A stretch of 64,000 bases of DNA from Pseudomonadota bacterium (GTDB taxonomy: Bacteria; Pseudomonadota; Alphaproteobacteria; Sphingomonadales; Sphingomonadaceae), in the NCBI GenBank assembly GCA_020160755.1, contig JAIUPN010000012.1, forward strand, positions 62,001 through 126,000. The letters are read 5' to 3'. Within the stretch, counting starts at the first letter, position 1. Each line of letters opens with the position of its first letter. This document shows positions 17,431 through 26,116 of this stretch, in pieces. Below the pieces are notes generated by a model. It did no database searches. It saw only the letters and a program-made list of their open reading frames with translations, and was not told the DNA's origin. A program made the translations under genes and the position numbers.

Positions 17431-17838
17431 CTATTTTTTCGCGGGCGGCGTCGCGATGCGCTGGCCTGACCAGCTTGCATCGTCGATCGTCAGGTCGAGC
17501 CGGTCAGGCGAGCGCACCGTGTCGAGCAGAAAGACCGACGGGCCGCTCGCGGCGAGGATCGCGTCCATCGCCTTTTCGAGCGGGATGGTGACGGTCGGGA
17601 TGCGCGGATAGTCCGATTTGATCTCGACCTTGTCCGGTCCGGTGCGCGTGACGGTGATCGTCACGCGGTCTTTCGACGAGCCGCGCGCGTCGGAGATAAT
17701 GTCGCCCTTATAGGTGCCGGCAACACGATCGGCGAGGTCGGGCTTGTGCGCAGGCGCGGCCTTGGGCGTTTCGGCCAGCGCCGCTCCTGCCGGAAGCAGG
17801 AGCGCGAGCGAGGCCGTGAGGACGAGGGTGCGAAGCAT
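17431..17838 (-). CDS. Small periplasmic protein, function unknown
   Basis: 135 aa with a signal peptide (residues 1-22, cleavage after ALA). The mature part begins with a charged linker, then a compact beta-rich domain (YKGDIISDARGSSKDRV, VEIKSDYPRIP) that could be lipocalin-like, but I cannot name a family. AAAGGA lies 6 nt before the ATG at 17838; a longer in-frame start about 24-40 nt upstream lacks this. It precedes the GST gene. Confidence 0.65.
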   Translation of the reverse strand: MLRTLVLTASLALLLPAGAALAETPKAAPAHKPDLADRVAGTYKGDIISDARGSSKDRVTITVTRTGPDKVEIKSDYPRIPTVTIPLEKAMDAILAASGPSVFLLDTVRSPDRLDLTIDDASWSGQRIATPPAKK

Positions 17839-17884
17839 GGTCCATCCTTTCGTGCGGCGGGGAAAGGGACTGCTCATGCGACTC

Positions 17885-18991
17885 TCATGGAACGACGACG
17901 ATCCCCTTTTTGGGGTCGGCCTGTCCCGAAAGCATCTCCCGATAGGCAGCGAGCGCCGCATCGCCGCCGCTACGCTTATCGACCGAAGCCAGCCGCGGCG
18001 CAATGTCCATGAACGCCAGCCAGGCTTCGGCGATTTTCTGCCCGAACGCGGGGCCGCCCCAGTCGGCGATCCGCTTCTGGCTGCGGCCCGGCGCGAAAAA
18101 GCCCTGCCGTTCGGGGCCGGGCAACCCCTCGACGTCGGCCTGCGCATCCCAGTGCGACTTGCCGACGACGATCGACGCTTTGAGATTGTTTCCGAAGTGG
18201 CTGTGCACCACGCGCGTCACCGCGCCATTGCCCGCCATGTCGACCAGCGCCGCGGGGGTGGCCGCGTTGAGCGCCATGATCTGGTCATAGCTGATCACGC
18301 GATCGTAAATGCCTTGCGCGGCGAGCGCGTCGACATTGGCCGCACTGGTCAGACCCACGGTTTCGGGCCGCGGTTCGGGCCGCTGCCTGATCGAGAAACC
18401 GAGGCCGATCGCGGTCTTGCTCGACGCGCTCGCAATCAGGATCTGCCGGACGCCATAATCGCCCTCATCCTCGAACTGGTCCGCAATCAGCCAGCCGGTC
18501 AGGAACAGCGGGCGAAACACCGGCCAATAATCATGGTCGGCGGCGCGATAATCGGGCAGCGCCTCGATCCGCTGATAATTGTTGTAGATGGGGGGCAGGG
18601 TGGTGCGCCGCGGCGTGACATCGGTGAAGCCGCCCGGTCCCGCCTTGCCGACGGTGAGTACCGCACCCTCCGCCATCGGATAATAGCCATAGAAGCGGTC
18701 GCCGACCGCAACGCCCTCGGCGGCGCTTTCGGTCACCGTCGCAAAACCCCAGACGGGGAGGCGGCCGGGGGTGTCTCGCTCGGCGAAGAAATCCCAATAG
18801 CCCTGATCGTTGCCGAAGAGGCCCGCAGGCTTGCCGAACACCGCATAGGTGATGTTGTTCGCGGTCATCGCATAGCTGTCGAGGTGGACGCGCACCTGCC
18901 CCGGCGCCAGCGCGGTGTCGGGCTCGCCGACCAATTTAGCTTGCGTGATATCGTCGCGATCGATGTCGATCGCCCAGCCAGCTCTGCTCAT
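17885..18991 (-). CDS. DUF2855 family protein
   Basis: 368 aa. The TANNITYAVFGK segment near residue 45 and the overall layout (short beta-rich N part, PVWGFATV, then a Rossmann-like part with the ILIASASSKTAIG segment) match DUF2855, distantly related to quinone-reductase-type MDR proteins. Enzymatic role unknown. The ATG at 18991 is used; a longer frame upstream overlaps the divergent DUF488 gene and is not credible. Divergent spacing is about 57 bp. Confidence 0.8.
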   Translation of the reverse strand: MSRAGWAIDIDRDDITQAKLVGEPDTALAPGQVRVHLDSYAMTANNITYAVFGKPAGLFGNDQGYWDFFAERDTPGRLPVWGFATVTESAAEGVAVGDRFYGYYPMAEGAVLTVGKAGPGGFTDVTPRRTTLPPIYNNYQRIEALPDYRAADHDYWPVFRPLFLTGWLIADQFEDEGDYGVRQILIASASSKTAIGLGFSIRQRPEPRPETVGLTSAANVDALAAQGIYDRVISYDQIMALNAATPAALVDMAGNGAVTRVVHSHFGNNLKASIVVGKSHWDAQADVEGLPGPERQGFFAPGRSQKRIADWGGPAFGQKIAEAWLAFMDIAPRLASVDKRSGGDAALAAYREMLSGQADPKKGIVVVP

Positions 18992-19048
18992 GTCCGGACC
19001 CCTCCGATGGACTTGCCCGCGAATGCGGGATGGCCGATAGTCATACAG

Positions 19049-19432
19049 ATGGCATCGCCCCTGACAATCGCGGTCAAACGCATTCACGAACCGGCTGATC
19101 CCGGCGACGGTGCGCGCTTCCTCGTCGACCGGCTGTGGCCGCGCGGCGTTTCGAAGGAGAAGGCGGCGCTTGCGGCATGGCTCAAGCCGCTGTCGCCGAG
19201 CGATGCCTTGCGCAAGCAGTTCCATGGCGAAACCGCCGACTCGGACGAGGCATGGGATGCGTTCCGGCTCGACTATTTCGCCGAACTCGATGCCGGCGAC
19301 GAAGAGGTGAGAGCTGCGCTCTTCACGCTCGACGCGGCGGGAAGCGCGGGGCCGGTGACCCTGCTCTATGCCGCGAAGAGCGAGGAGCGCAACAACGCCG
19401 TCGCGCTCCGCGAGTGGCTCGAACGGCGCTAG
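19049..19432 (+). CDS. DUF488 (YeaO-like) family protein
   Basis: 127 aa. The VKRIHEPADPGDG start, DRLWPRGVSKEKA and the TLLYAAKSEERNNA segment are diagnostic of the DUF488/YeaO family of small cytoplasmic proteins. Role not established. The real start is the ATG at 19049; the much longer open frame upstream is antisense to DUF2855. It ends in a 4-nt overlap with the convergent VIT-family gene. Confidence 0.88.
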   Translation: MASPLTIAVKRIHEPADPGDGARFLVDRLWPRGVSKEKAALAAWLKPLSPSDALRKQFHGETADSDEAWDAFRLDYFAELDAGDEEVRAALFTLDAAGSAGPVTLLYAAKSEERNNAVALREWLERR

Positions 19433-20118
19433 CCCAGCGTTGTCCCGAGCAGCGATCCGATCGCGATCGTCGCCGCCATGGCAAACGCCCCCCAGAAGGT
19501 CACGCGGATGACAGGCCGCAGCATAGGTGCATTGCCCACCCGCGCCCCGAGCGCGCCGAGGATTGCGAGAAAGACCAGTGATGCGGCGGAGACCGTCAAT
19601 GGTAGCGAGTCGCCCTGATCGACCAGCACGGTCCCCAGCGGCAAGGCGGCGCCGATCGCAAAGCTCGCCGCCGAGGCCGCAGCGGCCTGAACGGGTCGCG
19701 CGGCCATCGTGTCGGTCATGCCCAGCTCGTCGCGCAAATGGGTATCGAGTGCATTATGCGCGGTCAGCTCCGCCGCCACCTGCTCGGCCAGCGCGCGGCT
19801 GAGCCCGCGCTCCTCATAAATCAGCGTCAGCTCTTCGAGTTCATATTCGGGATCGGCGGCAAGGTGGCGTTTCTCCAGCTCGACATCGGACCGTTCGGCG
19901 TCGCTCTGCGAACTCACCGACACATATTCGCCCGCCGCCATCGACATCGCGCCGGCAACGAGCCCCGCGGTGCCGGTGACGAGGATCGACGATTGCGACG
20001 CCCCCGCTGCCGCGACGCCCGCGATCAGGCTCGCGGTCGATACGATCCCGTCGTTGGCGCCGAGGATCGCGGCGCGCAACCATCCGATCCGCGTAACGGC
20101 ATGGGTTTCGGCGTGCAT
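19429..20118 (-). CDS. VIT1/CCC1-family transmembrane protein
   Basis: 229 aa integral membrane protein of the vacuolar iron transporter family. The first helix carries the typical ILGANDGIVSTASLI sequence, and the second the MAAGEYVSVSSQSD metal-site segment. A cytoplasmic acidic helix region (about 70-130) is followed by three more helices. In bacteria these proteins are proposed to move Fe or Mn. It lies 20 nt downstream of the SMP-30 gene. Confidence 0.88.
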   Translation of the reverse strand: MHAETHAVTRIGWLRAAILGANDGIVSTASLIAGVAAAGASQSSILVTGTAGLVAGAMSMAAGEYVSVSSQSDAERSDVELEKRHLAADPEYELEELTLIYEERGLSRALAEQVAAELTAHNALDTHLRDELGMTDTMAARPVQAAAASAASFAIGAALPLGTVLVDQGDSLPLTVSAASLVFLAILGALGARVGNAPMLRPVIRVTFWGAFAMAATIAIGSLLGTTLG

Positions 20119-20138
20119 AGGCTTTACGTTTCCGGCCC

Positions 20139-21059
20139 CTAATATTGCAGTTGTAGCCCGGGCCGCGCCCAGCGCGTCTTGACCAGCCGCCCGGTACCCG
20201 ACAGCGTCAGATAGGCATCCTGCCGGTCGGGTCCGCCGAAGGCAATATTGGTGGTGAAGATATCGTCGGTGGCGACGAATTCGACCAGTTCGCCCTGCGG
20301 CGACACCACGCTGATCCCGCACTCGCCGATCGTCGCGACGCAGATATTGCCGTTGGCCTCCATCGCGAGGCTGTCGAAGAATTTATAGCCCGCGGGGCGA
20401 TAGAGCGGGATGCCGGGGCCGCCGGGCCCCGCGGCATCATCGACCTTGCCCGGCGCGATGATGTTGAACTTCATCAGGCGGCAGGTGTAGGTTTCGGCGG
20501 CATAAAGGCTGTTGCCGTCGGGCGAGATGCCGATGCCGTTCGGATTGTTCGACGGAAAGATCACTTCCTCGATAAAGCTGCCGTCGGCCTTGGCGTAAAA
20601 GATGCCGACGATGTCGTGACAGCGCTTCGCATAATCGACCTTGCCATGGTCGGTGAACCAGAAGCCGCCATGCGCGTCGAACATGATGTCGTTCGGCCCG
20701 CGCAGGGTGACGCCATGGTCGCCCGTCTTGTAGAGGATTTCGACCTCGCCGGTGTCGATGTCGATCCGCTCGATCCGCCCGCCCGAATAATCGTCGGCGA
20801 TCCCGTGGGGCGCGAGATAGCCGTTTGATTCGACATAGTTGAAGCCGCCGTTGTTGCAGCAATAGAGCTTGCCGTCAGGGCCGATCGCAAGGCCGTTCGG
20901 GCCACCGCCGGGGGTCGCGACGACTTCTTTCCGGCCGCCGGGCCAGCAGCGCGTGATGCGCTTTGCCTCGATCTCGACTACGATGATGCTGCCGTCGTCC
21001 ATCACGACCGGCGCTTCGGGAAAGCGCAATCCGTCGGCGATCAGTTCAAACTCGGCCAT
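20139..21059 (-). CDS. SMP-30/gluconolactonase family protein
   Basis: 306 aa six-bladed beta-propeller hydrolase. The EAPVVMDDG start, PNGLAIGPDGKLY, GPNDIMFD with the metal-site Asn-Asp, and PNGIGISPDG are the propeller repeats that bind one divalent metal. Family members open lactones such as gluconolactone. The natural substrate is unknown. GAGAGG precedes the ATG. Confidence 0.88.
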   Translation of the reverse strand: MAEFELIADGLRFPEAPVVMDDGSIIVVEIEAKRITRCWPGGRKEVVATPGGGPNGLAIGPDGKLYCCNNGGFNYVESNGYLAPHGIADDYSGGRIERIDIDTGEVEILYKTGDHGVTLRGPNDIMFDAHGGFWFTDHGKVDYAKRCHDIVGIFYAKADGSFIEEVIFPSNNPNGIGISPDGNSLYAAETYTCRLMKFNIIAPGKVDDAAGPGGPGIPLYRPAGYKFFDSLAMEANGNICVATIGECGISVVSPQGELVEFVATDDIFTTNIAFGGPDRQDAYLTLSGTGRLVKTRWARPGLQLQY

Positions 21060-21104
21060 AGCCTCTCCCTTGCTCTTGCGTGCGTCCTATGCTTTGCGCC
21101 CATC

Positions 21105-21704
21105 ATGCCCGTTCGCACGCTCTTCGCCACAAATTTTTACGAAGCCGATATCGGCACGCCCGATCTGCTCGAGGAGCTGGAGGAAAGTAGCCGTCTGTTC
21201 GCCGAAGAGGATGGCGCGGGACGGCGGTGGAGCCGCGAGCATGGCTATAAAGGCTATACGAGCTATGCGTCGCTCGGCGACCTGCCCGAACGCGACCCGG
21301 CTTTCCACGATTTGAAGCGCCTGCTCGACAAGGAAGTGAAGGCGTTCGCCAAGGCGTGCCATTTCGATCTTGCGAAGCCGCTGAAACTCGACAGCCTGTG
21401 GGTCAATATTTTGAAACCCGGCGGCACGCACAGCGGGCATATCCATCCGCACAGCATCGTGTCGGGGACTTTCTATGTCGCGGTTCCGCCGGGATCGGGC
21501 GCGCTCAAGCTCGAAGACCCCCGCCTTGCCATGCTGATGGCAGCCCCTGGCCGCACCGACGACGCGCCCGAACATCTCCATCCCTTCATTTACGCCGAGC
21601 CCGCTGCGGGCCGCATCTTCCTTTGGGAAAGCTGGCTTCGGCACGAAGTGATGCCGAACGCAGGCAAGCGCGAACGCATCAGCATCAGCTTTAACTATCG
21701 CTAG
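21105..21704 (+). CDS. Putative 2OG-Fe(II) oxygenase (TIGR02466-like)
   Basis: 199 aa. HIHPHSIVSGTFYV supplies an H-x-H metal-site region in a double-stranded beta-helix. The C-terminal LWESWLRHEVMPN and RISISFNYR segments complete the facial triad (second His) and the 2-oxoglutarate Arg. Proteins of this kind are annotated as putative 2OG oxygenases of unknown substrate. It is divergent from SMP-30, 45 bp between starts. Confidence 0.8.
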   Translation: MPVRTLFATNFYEADIGTPDLLEELEESSRLFAEEDGAGRRWSREHGYKGYTSYASLGDLPERDPAFHDLKRLLDKEVKAFAKACHFDLAKPLKLDSLWVNILKPGGTHSGHIHPHSIVSGTFYVAVPPGSGALKLEDPRLAMLMAAPGRTDDAPEHLHPFIYAEPAAGRIFLWESWLRHEVMPNAGKRERISISFNYR

Positions 21705-21753
21705 CGCTTCCTATATCGCCCCTATCCCCCATTTCCTCGCCGAAGGATCTTAT

Positions 21754-23187
21754 ATGACCGCGACCTACGACGCCGACCTCCAGCTCTTCATCAACGGTGC
21801 CTGGCGGAGCGGCGAGGGGCGCGACGAGCGGCCGGTTTATAATCCTGCAACCGCGGGCACGATTGCCGAACTGCCCGTCGCGACGGCGGCCGATCTCGAC
21901 GAGGCTCTCGCTGCGGCAGAACGCGGCTGGCCGGTATGGCGCGCCAAGACCCCCGACGAGCGCGCGGCGCTGATGCACAAGGCCGCGGGTATCATCCGCG
22001 AGCGCGTCGAGCATATCGCGACGCTGCTCACGCTCGAACAGGGCAAGCCGATCGCCGAGGCGCGCGGCGAGGTGCTGTCGGCGGCGGGGCTGTTCGACTA
22101 TTTCGCCGAGCAGGGCAAGCGCATCGACGGCCGCGTGCTCCAGCGCCCTCTAGGCCAGCGCGCGATGGTCACCAAACATCCGGTCGGCCCCGTCGCGGGC
22201 TTCAGCCCGTGGAACTTCCCGGTCAACCTGATGGTCAAGAAGATCGCCCCCGCGCTCGCTGCGGGCTGCGTCGTGATCGCGAAGGCGCCCGAGGAAACGC
22301 CGGGCTCCACCAGCGCGATCATGCGCTGCATTGCTGACGCCGGCATCCCCGGCGACGCCGTCCAGCTCGTCTATGGCGACCCCGACATGATCAGCCGCCA
22401 CCTGCTGGCGAGCCCGGTGATCCGCAAGGTCAGCTTCACTGGCTCGACGGCGGTCGGCAAGCATCTGATGAAGCTCGCCGCCGATGGCGTGAAACGGATC
22501 ACAATGGAGCTCGGCGGCCACGCCCCGGTGCTCGTGTTCGACGATTGCGATCTCGAAGCCACGCTCGACAAGGTCGTGTGGCAGAAGTTCCGCAACGCTG
22601 GGCAGGTCTGCATCTCGCCGACGCGCTTCTATGTCCAGCAGGGCATCTACGAGGCCTTCGTGAAGGGCTTTGCCGAGCGCACCCAAAAGGTGAAGATCGG
22701 CAGCGGGCTCGACGCCGATACGCAGATGGGCCCGCTCGCCAACGCGCGGCGTATCCCGGCACTCGAAGCGCTGGTTGCCGATGCGAAAGCGAAGGGCGCG
22801 CGCGTGATCGCGGGCGGCGAGGCGACCGGCGACGGCTATTTCTTCCAGCCGACCGCGATCGCCGACGTGCCGGTCGAGGCCGATGCGATGAACCACGAAC
22901 CCTTCGGCCCGATGGCACTGATCCGGCCGTTCGGCACCGAGGAGGAAGCGCTCGAACAGGCGAACCGGCTGCCCTACGGTTTGGCGTCCTTCGCCTTCAC
23001 CGAGAATGGCCGCCGCATCAATCGCATCGTCGACAGCATCGAAAGCGGCATGGTCGGGGTGAACAGCTTTGTCATCTCGGCGCTCGATGCGCCGTTCGGC
23101 GGGATCAAGGAATCGGGCTTTGGCAGCGAGAGCGGGCCCGAGGGGCTCGACGGCTATCTCGTCACCAAGGCGGTGCATATTTACTGA
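21754..23187 (+). CDS. NAD(P)-dependent aldehyde dehydrogenase, succinate-semialdehyde type
   Basis: 477 aa, full length. FSPWNFPVNLM, the KAPEETPGS cofactor region, FTGSTAVGK, ELGGHAPV (general-base Glu) and GQVCISPTRFYV (catalytic Cys) are all present. The sequence style suits succinate-semialdehyde or related short-chain aldehydes, but a specific substrate is not proved, so I give no gene symbol. It ends 1 bp from the convergent SDR gene. Confidence 0.9.
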   Translation: MTATYDADLQLFINGAWRSGEGRDERPVYNPATAGTIAELPVATAADLDEALAAAERGWPVWRAKTPDERAALMHKAAGIIRERVEHIATLLTLEQGKPIAEARGEVLSAAGLFDYFAEQGKRIDGRVLQRPLGQRAMVTKHPVGPVAGFSPWNFPVNLMVKKIAPALAAGCVVIAKAPEETPGSTSAIMRCIADAGIPGDAVQLVYGDPDMISRHLLASPVIRKVSFTGSTAVGKHLMKLAADGVKRITMELGGHAPVLVFDDCDLEATLDKVVWQKFRNAGQVCISPTRFYVQQGIYEAFVKGFAERTQKVKIGSGLDADTQMGPLANARRIPALEALVADAKAKGARVIAGGEATGDGYFFQPTAIADVPVEADAMNHEPFGPMALIRPFGTEEEALEQANRLPYGLASFAFTENGRRINRIVDSIESGMVGVNSFVISALDAPFGGIKESGFGSESGPEGLDGYLVTKAVHIY

Positions 23188-23188
23188 G

Positions 23189-23950
23189 TCAGTCGCGCTC
23201 CAGCGCCACGAAATCGCGCTCCATCGGCGCGAGGTGCGCGCCGCCGTCGACGAAGATCGTCTGTCCCGTGACCGCTTCGGCGCGCGCCAGATAGATCACC
23301 GCATCGGCGATCTGCGCGGGTGTCGGCAGCGCGCCGAGCGGCATACGCTTTGCGAGCCGCTCGACCTGCGCGTCTGAATAATCGCTGGTCGCCATCGTCA
23401 GTCCGGGTGCGACGGCATTGACGCGCGCTCTCGCGCCAAATGCCACGGCCAGCGTGGCCGTCGCCTGCCACAGCGCCGATTTCGACAAGCTGTAGGCGAG
23501 CTGGTCGGGTACCGGATGGACAACGCGCTGGTCGACGATATTGACGATCGCCGGGCGCCGGCCCTCGCTCGCAGTGACAAGCGCCTTCGCGAGCATCACC
23601 GGCGCATGATGATTGACCTGCATCATCTCGGTCAGCGCCGTTGCCGAAAGATCGTACCATTCACCCTCGGCAAAGAGCGCCGCATTGTTGACGAGCAGAT
23701 CGGGCGCGCGGCCGAATTTTTCGATCACCGCGGGGATCAGGGCGTCGACCGCGGCGGGATCGGCGAGGTCGGCGGCGAAGCGATGGCTGAGCGCTCCGGT
23801 TTCGGCCAGCGCCTCGGCGAGCACCGGATCGGCGTCGCCCGGACTGCGCTTGTGGATCGCCAGCGCATAGCCTTCGCGCGCCAGCCGCGCCGCGATGGCG
23901 GCGCCGACGCGGTGGAGCCCGCCCGTGACGAGAGCGAGCTTCTGCGTCAT
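23189..23950 (-). CDS. SDR-family oxidoreductase, probable pteridine reductase
   Basis: 253 aa classical SDR. TGGLHRVG (about 8-15) is the NADP motif with the Arg seen in pteridine reductases (PTR1, FolM), NNAALF follows the second strand, and YSLSKSAL carries the catalytic Tyr and Lys. It overlaps the start of folB by 4 nt in the same operon, which supports reduction of dihydrobiopterin or dihydromonapterin-like pterins. Function is inference from family and neighbour. Confidence 0.8.
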   Translation of the reverse strand: MTQKLALVTGGLHRVGAAIAARLAREGYALAIHKRSPGDADPVLAEALAETGALSHRFAADLADPAAVDALIPAVIEKFGRAPDLLVNNAALFAEGEWYDLSATALTEMMQVNHHAPVMLAKALVTASEGRRPAIVNIVDQRVVHPVPDQLAYSLSKSALWQATATLAVAFGARARVNAVAPGLTMATSDYSDAQVERLAKRMPLGALPTPAQIADAVIYLARAEAVTGQTIFVDGGAHLAPMERDFVALERD

Positions 23951-24318
23951 TTGCGCACGCGTCGCATCGTGATGCCGATCTGCTCGCCTTCCTCGGCGAT
24001 CGCGAGCTTGACGATCTTGACCTCGACCTCGTCGACCTTTGCGTCCTGCAGGAAAAGCGTGTCGATGATATGGTCGGCGACGCTTTCGATCAGCACAAAA
24101 TGCACATCCTTGGGGATGCCGTCGGTCGCCGCGAATTTCAGATGCATATAATTTTTCGACGCGCTGAGCGGGGTCGTCGGATCATAATGATCCGCCATCG
24201 CGAGCTTCGCGCGCACCGAGATACGCAGCGGCTGCGGCAGGTGCGTTTCTTCGGAATAGATGCCGGTCAGCACGTCAACGGTCAGCCCGTCCACTTCCAG
24301 CCACAATGTATCGGTCAC
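23947..24318 (-). CDS. folB: Dihydroneopterin aldolase
   Basis: 123 aa. Converts 7,8-dihydroneopterin to 6-hydroxymethyl-dihydropterin and glycolaldehyde in folate synthesis. GIYSEETHLPQPL and the FVLIESVADHI segment belong to the FolB tunnel fold. The GTG start at 24316-24318 is chosen because AGGAA lies 6 nt upstream; a TTG at 24348 would add 10 residues. A pteridine-reductase-like gene is coupled directly downstream. Confidence 0.88.
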   Translation of the reverse strand: MTDTLWLEVDGLTVDVLTGIYSEETHLPQPLRISVRAKLAMADHYDPTTPLSASKNYMHLKFAATDGIPKDVHFVLIESVADHIIDTLFLQDAKVDEVEVKIVKLAIAEEGEQIGITMRRVRK

Positions 24319-24397
24319 AAGAAATTCCTGTCCGTCGGGGGTTTGCAACTGCGCCCCCGGTCCCTAAAGCGCCGCCGCATTAGCGAAAGGGTACGCG

Positions 24398-24901
24398 TTG
24401 GTCGAGTTACTTCCATTGTCCGATATCGAGCCGCAGGCGGTCGAGGGTCTCCTCGACGCCGCTTTCGGATCGGATCGCTTTGGACGAACCGCCTACCGCA
24501 TCCGCGCAGGCGCGGATGCGGTACCGGCGCTGAGCTTCGCGCTCGTCGAGGATGGCGCGCTGGTCGGCACGATCCAGTGCTGGCCGGTCGCGCATCTGGC
24601 GCCCGATGGTACCATAACGCCGCTCGTGATGGTCGGTCCCGTCGCGGTGCGTCCCGACCTCCAGCGCGGCGGGCACGGCCGCGCGCTGATGGCGCATATG
24701 CTCGAAGCGGCCGAAAGCCTCGCCGACAGCGCGCTGATGATGATCGGCGACCCCGAATATTATGGGCGCTTTTTCGGCTTTGATGCCGATGCGACGGGCG
24801 CGTGGGATTTGCCGGGGCCGTATGAGAAACGGCGCCTGCTCGCGCGGGCGGTGAACGGGCACGCCCTGCCGACGGGCACGGGGATGATCGGGCCGCGCTG
24901 A
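24398..24901 (+). CDS. GNAT-family N-acetyltransferase
   Basis: 167 aa. The VGPVAVRPDLQRGGHGRALM motif A carries the acetyl-CoA binding loop (Q-R-G-G-H-G). The later YYGRFFGFDAD region matches the YhbS-like group of GNAT proteins. The start is a TTG at 24398 with AAAGGG 6 nt upstream. The substrate is unknown. It is divergent from folB with about 80 bp between starts. Confidence 0.85.
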   Translation: MVELLPLSDIEPQAVEGLLDAAFGSDRFGRTAYRIRAGADAVPALSFALVEDGALVGTIQCWPVAHLAPDGTITPLVMVGPVAVRPDLQRGGHGRALMAHMLEAAESLADSALMMIGDPEYYGRFFGFDADATGAWDLPGPYEKRRLLARAVNGHALPTGTGMIGPR

Positions 24902-24947
24902 CCCGTTGCGGGGTTGCACCCGCCGTCGGTCCGCCTATGTCGGACGG

Positions 24948-25532
24948 ATGGTCAGCCCCGCGCCCTCGCTTCCGAAAGATTTTTCGCAGCTTTCGCTGAC
25001 CGAGGCGGCCGAATTGCTGGCGGCGCGCAAATTGCCGCCGGTCGAAAGCTGGCACCCCGAACGCGCGGGCGACAGCGCGATGGAAATCCGCGCCGACGGC
25101 AGCTGGTATCACGAGGGCGGCCGCATCAACCGACCCGCGATGGTCCGGCTGTTCTCGACGATATTGCGCCGCGAACCCGACGGCGGCCATGTCCTTGTCA
25201 CGCCCGCCGAAAGATTGACGATTGCGGTCGAGGACACACCCTTTCACGCCGTCGAGATGAAAAGCGAAGGCGAGGGCGAGGCGCGGAAGCTCGTCTTTCG
25301 TCTCGACACCGACGATCTCGTGATGGCGGGTGCGGATCATCCGCTGACATTTGGGTCCGACCCCGACGATCCTGACCCCCGGCTGCATGTGCGCGGCGTG
25401 ATCGGCAATGGCCTTGAAGCGCGGATCGATCGTGCGCTCTATTATGAACTCGTCGAGATGGCGCTGGCCGAAGGCGACGGGCATCCCGCGATCTGGTCGA
25501 ACGGCGCGCGCTTTCCGCTGGTGGCTGCCTGA
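24948..25532 (+). CDS. DUF1285 domain protein
   Basis: 194 aa. The motif PPVESWHPER, the IRADGSWYHEGG segment and the PAMVRLFSTILRRE stretch identify DUF1285, a small two-domain family of unknown role. It is the first of a tight three-gene unit with the NUDIX hydrolase (1-nt overlap, TGATG) and cca, an arrangement common in alphaproteobacteria. The ATG at 24948 is used; the ribosome-binding site is weak. Confidence 0.86.
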   Translation: MVSPAPSLPKDFSQLSLTEAAELLAARKLPPVESWHPERAGDSAMEIRADGSWYHEGGRINRPAMVRLFSTILRREPDGGHVLVTPAERLTIAVEDTPFHAVEMKSEGEGEARKLVFRLDTDDLVMAGADHPLTFGSDPDDPDPRLHVRGVIGNGLEARIDRALYYELVEMALAEGDGHPAIWSNGARFPLVAA

Positions 25533-26116
25533 TGCTTTCGGAAAAGCTGAGCGCGGCGCTGAACAATCTCTTGCCCGATGCAGGCGAGGACGAGACGTAT
25601 CTCGGTATGCCGACCCTGCGTGATGCCGCGGTGCTGATCGCCTTCACCGACCGCCCCGACCCCGGCGTCATTCTGACCCAGCGGCCGCAGTGGCTGCGCA
25701 GCCATGCCGGGCAGGTCGCGTTTCCTGGCGGCAAGATCGATCCTGGCGATCGCGATGCGGTCGATGCGGCGCTGCGCGAGGCAGAAGAAGAAATCGGGCT
25801 GAACCGCCGCGATGTGATGGTCGCGGGGGTGACCGAACCCTATCGCTCGGGCAGCGGCTATCTGATCACCCCGGTGCTCGGCGTCATCCCGCCGGATATG
25901 GCGTTCGATCCCAATCCCGACGAGGTCGAGGACTGGTTCGAGGTGCCGCTCGACATCCTGTTCGATCCCGACAACTATGCGCGCCAACATGCCAATTGGC
26001 AGGGGCACGACCGCCATTATTATGACATGGACTGGCAGGGACGGCGGATCTGGGGCGTGACGGCGGGAATCATCATCAATCTGGCGCGGCGTTTGCCGGC
26101 GGGCTGGCACCGGTGA
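25532..26116 (+). CDS. NUDIX hydrolase, CoA-pyrophosphatase type
   Basis: 194 aa. The Nudix box runs from G-G-K (about residue 69) through REAEEEIG, matching G-x5-E-x7-R-E-U-x-E-E-x-G-U closely enough to be active. SHAGQVAFPGG before the box is typical of the CoA diphosphatase subgroup (NudL/PCD1-like). It would cleave CoA or acyl-CoA to 3',5'-ADP and phosphopantetheine. Coupled between DUF1285 and cca. Confidence 0.88.
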   Translation: MLSEKLSAALNNLLPDAGEDETYLGMPTLRDAAVLIAFTDRPDPGVILTQRPQWLRSHAGQVAFPGGKIDPGDRDAVDAALREAEEEIGLNRRDVMVAGVTEPYRSGSGYLITPVLGVIPPDMAFDPNPDEVEDWFEVPLDILFDPDNYARQHANWQGHDRHYYDMDWQGRRIWGVTAGIIINLARRLPAGWHR

